Shown here: positions 1-5,841 of the stretch, one piece after another
Position numbering within the stretch: position 1 is the stretch's first letter
How the letters are laid out: each line of letters begins with the position of its first letter
Assembly: GCA_046710445.1 (NCBI GenBank)
Contig: JBKEHD010000042.1
Coordinates: 1-5,841, forward strand
From: JBKEHD01 sp046710445
GTDB taxonomy: Bacteria; Pseudomonadota; Alphaproteobacteria; Rickettsiales; Midichloriaceae
Direction: 5' to 3'
Length of the DNA stretch: 5,841 bases
Notes under the pieces: generated by a model
The model's input: the letters and a program-made list of their open reading frames with translations, nothing else
Database searches by the model: none
Told to the model about the DNA's origin: nothing
Program-made: the position numbers and the translations under genes

Positions 1-1199
1 CAAGAAGCTAAAGCATATGGTATTCCGGCAAATACTACAGTTGTACATAATGTTGTTGCAGCTGTTGCGTATTCTCCTTCGTATATTTCATATACAATGG
101 GTATAGCTGTAAAAGAAACATATAGCGCTGCTTTATCCGCAACAGTAGTTTTTGTCGCTATAAATAAAAATTGTGCTACATTTGCAGACAGGAGAGCAAC
201 ATCTTTCATTTCCCACTTTCCACAACATGCAGAATGAATTAATTTTGTAAAATCGATTGCTACTTCTAACCCTTTTATTCCAACAATTTTGTTGTTAATT
301 GTATACTCTGTATAAAATCCTGTATGTGTTTTTTCATCATTAGTTTCAGAAAAAACAAATTTCACTACTGCTTCTTGTGTAGCTTTATCCTCTACGCGAA
401 GCCATTCTACTGCAGATTTTTTGTTTAAAACATACAAACTACCATCTTGCATCATAGAATGCGGTATATCAATATTTACGCGAGCAAGAAAAGCACTTCC
501 TTTAAACATCAATTGTTCCTCATTATCTTTTACATCCATAATTGAATGATGACCTAAATAAGATAAAATTTCTCCGAATACATCATGGTTCACTAATGAT
601 TTATCTGCGCCCACAAAAAAGTCATAAGTACTCAAAAAGTTCAAAGCATCAGTATTGTATACATTACGTAATATTATAAAAACTTTTTCTGGAGAGTTTT
701 CAACGAGAGATACATGATATTCATTTACGTTCATAGGAACAACCCCTTCATCCTTAAGAAACTGATCAACCGTTGTTCCACCTTTCATCAAAATATCAGT
801 AGTAATCGCTCCTACAGTAGCCAAAGCTTTTATTGCTTCTGCATGACCTTTTGAATCAGCATTACACAAAGCTGTATATCCACTCTTATCTACCTTATTA
901 ACATCTGCACCTGCTGCACCTAAAGCTTTTATTGCTTCTATATTACCTTTTATAGCAGCCCAATGCAAAGATGTAACTCCATTATTATTTCCATGATTAA
1001 CATCTGCTCCCAGAGACACCAAAGCTTTTATTGCTTCTATATGATCTTGTGAAGCAGCCAGATGTAAAGCTGTATGTCCAAAATAATCTACCTTATTAAC
1101 ATCTGCTCCTGCAGACACCAAAGCTTTTATTGCTTTTACATCACCTTTTGAAGCAGCATCAGATAATAATTCTTCTAAAGATCTTTTTGATTTTTGCAT
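1..1199 (-). CDS. Ankyrin-repeat protein, C-terminus cut by the window edge
   Basis: Reading the minus strand from ATG at 1199 gives 399 codons with no stop to the left edge, so the 3' end is missing. Residues 5-136 hold about four 33-residue ankyrin repeats, with GHTALHLAA at 41-49, VTSLHWAAIKGNIEAIKAL at 75-93 and GADVN at 31-35, 64-68 and 97-101. The fourth repeat decays after GAI at 130-132. Residues 140-399 match no family I recognise. They include an F-box-like EILSYL at 210-215, a Cys pair at 325-326 and hydrophobic stretches at about 334-348 and 384-398 that could be membrane segments. There is no signal peptide. A stop in the same frame at 1230-1232 and a weak GGGA four bases before the ATG support this start. 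Ankyrin repeats bind proteins, and in intracellular bacteria such proteins are often secreted host effectors. That role is an inference here. The gene starts 81 bases after bioA and may have its own promoter. Confidence 0.85.
   Translation of the reverse strand, partial: MQKSKRSLEELLSDAASKGDVKAIKALVSAGADVNKVDYFGHTALHLAASQDHIEAIKALVSLGADVNHGNNNGVTSLHWAAIKGNIEAIKALGAAGADVNKVDKSGYTALCNADSKGHAEAIKALATVGAITTDILMKGGTTVDQFLKDEGVVPMNVNEYHVSLVENSPEKVFIILRNVYNTDALNFLSTYDFFVGADKSLVNHDVFGEILSYLGHHSIMDVKDNEEQLMFKGSAFLARVNIDIPHSMMQDGSLYVLNKKSAVEWLRVEDKATQEAVVKFVFSETNDEKTHTGFYTEYTINNKIVGIKGLEVAIDFTKLIHSACCGKWEMKDVALLSANVAQFLFIATKTTVADKAALYVSFTAIPIVYEIYEGEYATAATTLCTTVVFAGIPYALAS
792..1187 (-). repeat. Ankyrin-coding tandem repeats, 99-bp period
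   Basis: This segment encodes the ankyrin block. The plus-strand word aaagcttttattgctt recurs at 1120, 1021, 922 and 823, exactly 99 bases apart, which equals 33 codons. The encoded phrase AIKAL recurs at residues 23-27, 56-60, 89-93 and 122-126. Units one and two share a 21-base identical stretch around this word. Units one and three share another over GADVNKVD. Such DNA-level identity suggests fairly recent duplication or gene conversion between units, not only selection on the protein. Confidence 0.85.
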
Positions 1200-1226
1200 A
1201 ACATCCCACACATTATTACATGCGTA

Positions 1227-1254
1227 CTCTTACATATCCTTATTCTTTGGTCAA
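1227..1254 (-). promoter_or_regulatory. Possible promoter for the ankyrin gene
   Basis: In the 81-base gap between bioA and the ankyrin gene, the minus strand carries TTGACC (1254-1249), five of six matches to a -35 box. After a 16-base spacer comes TAAGAG (1232-1227), only three of six matches to a -10 box. A transcript start near 1220 would leave a leader of about 20 bases before the ATG at 1199. The weak -10 makes this tentative. The gene could equally be read through from bioA. Confidence 0.22.
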
Positions 1255-1280
1255 TCATCTAGCATTTAAAAAGCTAGCAA

Positions 1281-2570
1281 TTAGACAATATATTTTAGTA
1301 TTTTTACTATTTTCTTGTAAACAAACTCTAATTCCTCTTTTGTTATGCAGTATGGTGGAAGTATATAAACTGTATTGCCTAAGGGTCTTATCAATAACCC
1401 ATTATCCAAAAATTTTGCTTTTAGCTCTTTGTTAATATTTTTTTTGCAATCCACTTCAAAGGCTGCAATTGTCCCTATTACTCTAGTTTTAACAACATTA
1501 GTACAATTGCTTTTTAAATATTCAATACCAGCTTTATGACAAAGATTTATATCTTGCAAAGCTTTTTGCGTATCATCCTCAAGAAGTATCTTTAATGATG
1601 TGATAGCTGCAGCACATGCGATAGGATTTGCCGTATATGAATGTCCATGTGCAAAAGCATAATCCCAACTATCATTTAAAAAAGCATTATAAATATCTTC
1701 AGTAGTAATGGTTAATGCCAAAGGTAAAAACCCCCCAGTTATTCCTTTTGATACACATAAAAAATCTGGGATGACATCTATTTGTTCAAGGGCAAAATTT
1801 GTACCTGTACGACCAAATCCTGTCATAACTTCATCAAAAATAACTAAAATACCATGTTGACGCACAAGAGTTATCACTTTTTTCACAAATGATGCTCTGC
1901 ATTTCCTCATGCCAGAGGCTCCCTGTATAATTGGCTCAAGGATTATCGCAGATATTTTTTCTCCATTTTTTTCTAGTTCTTTTTTTAATATATCCAATGA
2001 GTGTTCTTCCTTTTTTTGACAATCATCATCATCATCCCAAGTTTCAGGAAAAGGGATGTTTATCACTTCAAATAATAAATTTTTAAAAACATCGTGAAAC
2101 CCACTATTTACACTAACTGACATAGCTCCAAAAGTATCTCCATGATACCCACCATCAAAACTTATAAAGATGTTTTTTTCTTTGCCTTTATTATGCCAAT
2201 ATTGATATGACATTTTTAAAGAAACTTCTACAGCAGTTGAACCGTTATCTGAAAAGAAAAAGCGGGATAATTTTTGCGGAAGAATTTTTTGGAGATTTTC
2301 ACATAATTCAACAGCAGGAGTATGAGTGAACCCTGCAAAAATAATATGCTCTAACTCTAGCGCTTGTTTATAAATACTTTTTGCTATTTCTGGGTGAGCA
2401 TGACCATGTAAATTAACCCACCAGCTCGATATTAAATCTAAATACTCCTTTCCATTTTCATCATAAATATAAGCTCCCTTGCCTTTTTTTATTGCTATTG
2501 GTAAATCTGCTGTTTTTTCCTGGGTAAATGGATGCCATATAATTTTTTTATCTCTTTCAAGTATTTCCAT
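1281..2570 (-). CDS. bioA: Adenosylmethionine-8-amino-7-oxononanoate aminotransferase (BioA)
   Basis: BioA is a PLP-dependent class III aminotransferase that uses S-adenosylmethionine as amino donor to turn 7-keto-8-aminopelargonate into 7,8-diaminopelargonate, a late step of biotin synthesis in the cytoplasm. The 429-residue length equals that of E. coli BioA. Visible signatures are IWHPFTQ at 11-17, SSWW at 48-51, GYHGDTFGAMSV at 141-152, FDEV at 245-248 with the cofactor-contacting Asp246, GFGRTG at 251-256, SKGITGG with the Schiff-base Lys275, and IRPLG with Arg395. The SSWW and GYHGDTFGAM motifs separate it from ornithine-type or GABA-type relatives. Two oddities: E. coli Tyr17 is replaced by Phe15, and a run of five Asp (179-183) sits in a variable loop. 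The gene starts 32 bases after lepA with no clear Shine-Dalgarno, so read-through from lepA is likely. No other biotin gene is in view. All key residues are present, so it is probably functional. Confidence 0.95.
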   Translation of the reverse strand: MEILERDKKIIWHPFTQEKTADLPIAIKKGKGAYIYDENGKEYLDLISSWWVNLHGHAHPEIAKSIYKQALELEHIIFAGFTHTPAVELCENLQKILPQKLSRFFFSDNGSTAVEVSLKMSYQYWHNKGKEKNIFISFDGGYHGDTFGAMSVSVNSGFHDVFKNLLFEVINIPFPETWDDDDDCQKKEEHSLDILKKELEKNGEKISAIILEPIIQGASGMRKCRASFVKKVITLVRQHGILVIFDEVMTGFGRTGTNFALEQIDVIPDFLCVSKGITGGFLPLALTITTEDIYNAFLNDSWDYAFAHGHSYTANPIACAAAITSLKILLEDDTQKALQDINLCHKAGIEYLKSNCTNVVKTRVIGTIAAFEVDCKKNINKELKAKFLDNGLLIRPLGNTVYILPPYCITKEELEFVYKKIVKILKYIV

Positions 2571-2602
2571 GTATTTATAGATAAATTTATTTGAAAATAT
2601 TT

Positions 2603-4402
2603 TTATTTTCCAATTTTCAAAACTGATATAAAAGCAGTTTGTGGAACGTTAACATTACCTATTGATCTCATCCGTTTCTTCCCCTTTTTTTGTTTATCTA
2701 AAAGCTTTTTCTTCCTAGAAACATCTCCTCCATAACATTTTGCTGTCACATCTTTTCTCATAGCACTAATTGTTTCTCTCGCTATAATCTTTCCACCAAT
2801 AGCAGCTTGAATTGGAATGGTAAACATATGTTTTGGTATCAAATCTTTCAAATGTTCACATATTTCTCTCCCCCTACTTTCCGCTTTTGTTTTATGTATT
2901 AACATACTCAATGCATCTACAATTACTCCATTGATCAGTATATTCATTTTCACTAATTCACTGCTCATATAAGAATCTAATTCCCAATCACAACTAGAAT
3001 ATCCTTTTGAGCAAGATTTTAATTTCTCATAAAAATCAAATACAATTTCATTTAAAGGTAATTTATACACAAGCATGGCTCTTGTTCCAACATAACTCAT
3101 TCCCAATTGTATACCCCTCTTATCTGTGCATAATGATAATGTAGAACCTAAATATTCATCAGGCACCATTATCGATGCTTTTACCCATGGCTCTTCAATA
3201 CTTTCTATTTTCATAGGGTCAGGCATATCAGTTGGATTATGTAACTCTACTATTTCACCAGATCTCATATGTAATTTATAAATTACACTTGGTGCAGTAG
3301 TTACTAAATCTAAGTCGTACTCTCTCTCTAATCTTTCTTGTATAATTTCTAGATGCAGCATACCTAAAAATCCACATCTAAACCCAAAACCCAAGGCTTT
3401 TGAAGTATCCGGCTCGTATTGGAGACTAGAATCATTCAATTTCAATTTAGCAATACTATCTCTAAGTGCTGGATAATTACTTGAATCTGTTGGATAAATT
3501 CCACAAAAAATAACTGCTTTACTTGGCTTGAATCCAGGTAAAGAATTTTCAGTTGGATTTGATAATTCAGTTATAGTGTCCCCAACTTTACAATCAGATA
3601 CTTCTTTAATATTACCAGTTATAAAACCAACTTCTCCAGCTTTTAATTCATCAGTAACAACTTTCTTTGGCATAAAAACACCAACCCTTTCAACCGTATA
3701 TTCAGAATCATTTGACATCGTTTTAATGATCATATTTTTTCTTAATGTACCATCAATCATTCTTACTAAAATTACTACTCCCAAATACTTATCGTACCAA
3801 CTATCAACAAGCATAGCTTTCAAAGGCTTATCTATATCCCCCTTTGGTGACGGAATACTTTTTATTATTTCTTCTAAAACTAAATCCACCCCCTGCCCTG
3901 TTTTTGCAGATATTTCTATTGCATTTGTAGTATCGATACCAATCACATCTTCAATTTGCTCTTTGATCCTTTCTGGATCAGATGCTGGTAAATCTATTTT
4001 ATTAAGAACCAAAACAATTTCATGATTATTATCTATAGCTTTATATGTGTTTGCTAAGGTCTGAGCTTCTACCCCTTGACTGGCATCAACTATCAATACA
4101 GATCCTTCGCATGCAGCAAGAGAACGATCTACCTCATAACTAAAATCTACATGCCCTGGAGTATCTATGAGATTTAATATATATTCTTCTCCATTTTTGG
4201 CTTTATATGTCAATTTAACAGTTTGAGCTTTAATAGTGATTCCACGTTCTTTCTCTATATCCATTGAATCAAGCACCTGGCTTGACATCTCTCTTTTTTC
4301 TAAATTACCACATATTTCAATCATTCTATCAGCTAATGTGGATTTCCCATGATCAATATGAGCAATAATAGAGAAGTTTTTGATCTTTTTTAAATCTGTC
4401 AT
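2603..4402 (-). CDS. lepA: Elongation factor 4 (LepA), ribosomal GTPase
   Basis: LepA/EF4 is a translational GTPase of the EF-G family that binds the ribosome. It has been linked to back-translocation, stress tolerance and 30S assembly. The 599 residues match the usual length. The GTPase domain shows G1 AHIDHGKST (14-22), G2 RGITI with Thr56, G3 DTPGH (80-84), G4 NKID (134-137) and G5 SAK (165-167). As in all LepA, His84 follows the G3 glycine. Domain II follows at about 190-280, and the EF-G-like domains III and V at about 290-480, including FRCGFLGMLHLEIIQERL (341-358). The C-terminal domain found only in LepA covers about 488-599, with CYGGD (556-560) and the basic run before NVNVPQTAF, and is complete. 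The ATG lies four bases after the tsaD stop. It has no Shine-Dalgarno, which suggests translational coupling to tsaD. By recall the sequence is close to Rickettsia LepA. Confidence 0.98.
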   Translation of the reverse strand: MTDLKKIKNFSIIAHIDHGKSTLADRMIEICGNLEKREMSSQVLDSMDIEKERGITIKAQTVKLTYKAKNGEEYILNLIDTPGHVDFSYEVDRSLAACEGSVLIVDASQGVEAQTLANTYKAIDNNHEIVLVLNKIDLPASDPERIKEQIEDVIGIDTTNAIEISAKTGQGVDLVLEEIIKSIPSPKGDIDKPLKAMLVDSWYDKYLGVVILVRMIDGTLRKNMIIKTMSNDSEYTVERVGVFMPKKVVTDELKAGEVGFITGNIKEVSDCKVGDTITELSNPTENSLPGFKPSKAVIFCGIYPTDSSNYPALRDSIAKLKLNDSSLQYEPDTSKALGFGFRCGFLGMLHLEIIQERLEREYDLDLVTTAPSVIYKLHMRSGEIVELHNPTDMPDPMKIESIEEPWVKASIMVPDEYLGSTLSLCTDKRGIQLGMSYVGTRAMLVYKLPLNEIVFDFYEKLKSCSKGYSSCDWELDSYMSSELVKMNILINGVIVDALSMLIHKTKAESRGREICEHLKDLIPKHMFTIPIQAAIGGKIIARETISAMRKDVTAKCYGGDVSRKKKLLDKQKKGKKRMRSIGNVNVPQTAFISVLKIGK

Positions 4403-4406
4403 GTTT

Positions 4407-5417
4407 CTAATAAATAATTTCGTTCATATTCCATCTAGATTTTGGCTTAAAACCTAAATCACTTTTATCTCCTTGTTGTAATCTTTCGATAGCCGTCCAT
4501 GCAATCATAGCCGCATTATCAGTGCATAAATCAACAGGTGAATACAGCACCTTATATCCTATTTCTCCCATTTCATCACTCACCCTATTTCTTATATACA
4601 AATTTGCAGCAACTCCACCGGCAATTACTATATTATCATATCCCATTGGTAAATTTTTCACTGAATATCGTAATTTATTAATCAATATTTCTGATACAGT
4701 ATATTGAAATGAAGCACAAATGTCTCGTTTATCTTTCTCACTTATATCTTTAATTTTATGTATCTGATTTCTAACTGATGTTTTTAACCCAGAAAAAGAA
4801 AAATCAGATGTATTAGGAAGTGGCTTGGGGAATTTATACGCTTTTTTATCTCCTAATTTTGCATATTTTTCAACAATAGGACCACCAGGATAACCTAGAT
4901 CAAGCATTTTTGCTACTTTATCAAAAGCCTCCCCTACTGCATCATCTAATGTTCTGCCTAATATTTTATATTTTCCTAAACCTTCAACTGCAATAATCTG
5001 GCAATGACCACCTGATATTAAAAGTAATAGATACGGGTAATTTATATCACTCACTAATCTTATTGTAAGTGCGTGACCTTCCAAATGATTTATTGCGATA
5101 AAAGGCTTCTTTTGTATTGATGATAATGTTTTTGCATACATAACACCAACCATAACACCACCTATTAGGCCAGGTCCACCAGTTGCGGCAAAAGCGTCTA
5201 TATCCGAAATACTCAACTTAGCTTCAGACAAAGCATCCTCAATAAGTTGTGGTAAAATTTCAACATGACTTCTAGCTGCAATCTCAGGGACAACACCGCC
5301 AAATTTTTTATGAAGATCTATTTGTGAAAAAATTTTATTAGCAAATATCTTTTTATTTTCATCTACTATTGCAACAGCTGTTTCATCACAACTTGTCTCA
5401 ATACCCAAAACTATCAT
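4407..5417 (-). CDS. tsaD: tRNA N6-adenosine threonylcarbamoyltransferase (TsaD)
   Basis: TsaD (Kae1/Gcp/YgjD family) transfers the threonylcarbamoyl group from TC-AMP to A37 of tRNAs that read ANN codons, giving t6A. It works with TsaB, TsaE and TsaC, none of which is in view. It has an ASKHA fold and binds an iron or zinc ion. With the ATG at 5417 the protein has 336 residues (E. coli 337). The metal ligands His111 and His115 (NHLEGH) and Asp300 (CTDNAAM) then fall at the same numbers as in E. coli. Other signatures are GIETSCDET (5-13), GGPGL (80-84), SGGH (135-138), DDAVGEAFDK (158-167) and GGVAAN (267-272). The frame is open upstream to a TTG at 5477, but the extra 20 residues match nothing in the family and the metal-site numbering favours 5417. 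No Shine-Dalgarno precedes this ATG. It is probably the first gene of a tsaD-lepA-bioA transcript. Confidence 0.97.
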   Translation of the reverse strand: MIVLGIETSCDETAVAIVDENKKIFANKIFSQIDLHKKFGGVVPEIAARSHVEILPQLIEDALSEAKLSISDIDAFAATGGPGLIGGVMVGVMYAKTLSSIQKKPFIAINHLEGHALTIRLVSDINYPYLLLLISGGHCQIIAVEGLGKYKILGRTLDDAVGEAFDKVAKMLDLGYPGGPIVEKYAKLGDKKAYKFPKPLPNTSDFSFSGLKTSVRNQIHKIKDISEKDKRDICASFQYTVSEILINKLRYSVKNLPMGYDNIVIAGGVAANLYIRNRVSDEMGEIGYKVLYSPVDLCTDNAAMIAWTAIERLQQGDKSDLGFKPKSRWNMNEIIY

Positions 5418-5448
5418 GTTTAAATAGTCAATTAATATTTTATACCGG

Positions 5449-5477
5449 ATTCTACATGTTTTAATAGTTATATACAA
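5449..5477 (-). promoter_or_regulatory. tsaD: Candidate promoter for tsaD-lepA(-bioA)
   Basis: On the minus strand, TTGTAT (5477-5472, three of six matches to a -35 box) is followed by a 17-base spacer and TAGAAT (5454-5449, five of six matches to a -10 box). Transcription would start near 5442, about 25 bases before the tsaD ATG at 5417. Spacing and position are good, but chance matches are common in DNA this AT-rich. If this is real, the TTG at 5477 lies in the -35 box and cannot be the translation start. Confidence 0.3.
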
Positions 5478-5595
5478 TGAGCAAGTCTAAAAATAAAAAT
5501 TAGAAAGAAGAAAGAGAGTAAGTACCCTACATTACGCATAATTTGTATAATTGACCATTATATGATACAAAACAGGAGAATTAATATCTTCTATC

Positions 5596-5799
5596 ATGAT
5601 TTTTTTTAACTATTTAAAATTAGCATCAAAATTAAAAAATGATGAATTGAGTGAAAAAAATAAGTTTTATTACCTATTTTGTTCAATGATGCTTATTACA
5701 TTAACCTACACTTTCATATCTTTGCTTCCAAGTAAGGATATGGATATATACCCATCCCAAATCAAATTGCGGATTTTAGAATCTGAAAATTATCATTAA
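5596..5799 (+). CDS. Doubtful small ORF, possible single-span membrane protein
   Basis: This 67-codon plus-strand frame is not recognised. Residues 24-44 (FYYLFCSMMLITLTYTFISLL) are hydrophobic and long enough for one membrane span, preceded by a lysine-rich N-terminal part. The segment after it is polar. AGGAGA at 5574-5579 resembles a Shine-Dalgarno sequence but ends 16 bases before the ATG, too far for normal use. No other standard start codon lies in the frame between the preceding stop at 5563 and 5596. The first 65 bases are extremely AT-rich, which readily produces Phe/Leu/Lys frames by chance. The 3' end overlaps a minus-strand frame at the edge. It may be spurious or a decayed gene, and it would be divergent from tsaD. 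Confidence 0.25.
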   Translation: MIFFNYLKLASKLKNDELSEKNKFYYLFCSMMLITLTYTFISLLPSKDMDIYPSQIKLRILESENYH

Positions 5800-5841
5800 T
5801 ACGCGTTTCTAATCCCGTACTGAGAGTATGCCAGTCATCTT
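5762..5841 (-). CDS. Possible 3' end of a gene entering from the right edge
   Basis: On the minus strand one frame is open from the edge for 25 codons, from GAT at 5839 to the stop TGA at 5764-5762. It begins DDWHTLSTG and ends FQILKSAI. The mix is protein-like, with Trp, His, charged residues and little homopolymer. The G+C of this segment (about 35%) resembles the real genes and contrasts with the very AT-rich DNA to its left. I do not recognise the sequence, and 25 codons are too few to prove coding. If real, the gene lies upstream of tsaD on the same strand, about 345 bases from its start. It would also overlap the tail of the doubtful plus-strand frame, so at most one of the two is likely genuine. 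Confidence 0.3.
   Translation of the reverse strand, partial: DDWHTLSTGLETRINDNFQILKSAI

Larger units (their letters stand above)
5418..5841. other. AT-rich region upstream of tsaD with no convincing gene
   Basis: This 424-base stretch contains the candidate tsaD promoter, a purine-rich tract (about 5501-5520 on the plus strand) and a plus-strand AGGAGA at 5574-5579. It also holds the two doubtful reading frames listed separately. Base composition is uneven: 5601-5660 is only about 15% G+C, whereas 5801-5841 is about 46%. No tRNA, rRNA, repeat array or strong hairpin followed by a T-run was seen. It probably separates the tsaD transcript from a gene lying mostly beyond the right edge. Confidence 0.5.

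Noticed and set aside
1258..1278. Inverted repeat ctagc/gctag after bioA as an intrinsic terminator
   Set aside because: The stem is only five strong pairs around an AT loop, and no T-run follows on the minus strand.
1220..1435. 71-codon plus-strand frame
   Set aside because: Most of it lies antisense to the end of bioA, it has no ribosome binding site, and its Leu-rich content reflects the AT-rich complement.
3528..4025. 165-codon plus-strand frame
   Set aside because: It lies entirely antisense to lepA, a fully conserved gene, and resembles no family.
4522..4707. 61-codon plus-strand frame
   Set aside because: It lies entirely antisense to the conserved tsaD C-terminal half.
5418..5477. 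TTG at 5477 as the tsaD start
   Set aside because: It adds 20 residues absent from the family. Starting at 5417 places His111, His115 and Asp300 at the E. coli positions.
5800..5841. Resemblance of the edge (gagagta...gccag) to the 3' end of 5S rRNA
   Set aside because: The match is only a few short words, and the expected upstream 5S sequence is absent. AT-rich DNA lies there instead.

Overview
The window is very AT-rich. The three complete genes give proteins of conserved lengths with intact catalytic motifs. LepA and TsaD read like the Rickettsiales versions (from memory, LepA is close to that of Rickettsia), and an ankyrin-repeat protein lies beside them. I therefore infer an intracellular alphaproteobacterium, most likely Rickettsiales. 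I cannot name the genus. That placement rests on recalled family sequences and base composition, not on a search.

Layout. All well-supported genes are on the minus strand, so transcription runs from right to left. From about 5450 leftwards the order is tsaD (4407-5417), lepA (2603-4402, 4 bases after tsaD), bioA (1281-2570, 32 bases after lepA) and, after an 81-base gap, an ankyrin-repeat gene that starts at 1199 and runs off the left edge. To the right of tsaD, positions 5418-5841 form a mostly non-coding AT-rich stretch. It holds a doubtful 67-codon plus-strand frame with one membrane-like segment, and at the edge a 25-codon minus-strand frame that may be the 3' end of another gene.

How the genes fit together. 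TsaD (tRNA t6A37 synthesis) and LepA (ribosomal GTPase EF4) both serve translation and probably share one transcript. BioA (biotin synthesis) follows closely enough to be co-transcribed, although no other biotin gene is in view. The ankyrin protein is the accessory element. It has an N-terminal block of 33-residue repeats followed by at least 265 residues I do not recognise. This part contains a short F-box-like segment and a hydrophobic stretch near the visible end. None of tsaD, lepA or bioA has a convincing Shine-Dalgarno sequence. I saw no tRNA, rRNA, insertion sequence, CRISPR array or strong intrinsic terminator. I found no clear evidence of a new multi-gene system. The most unusual item is the ankyrin protein with its uncharacterised C-terminal part.
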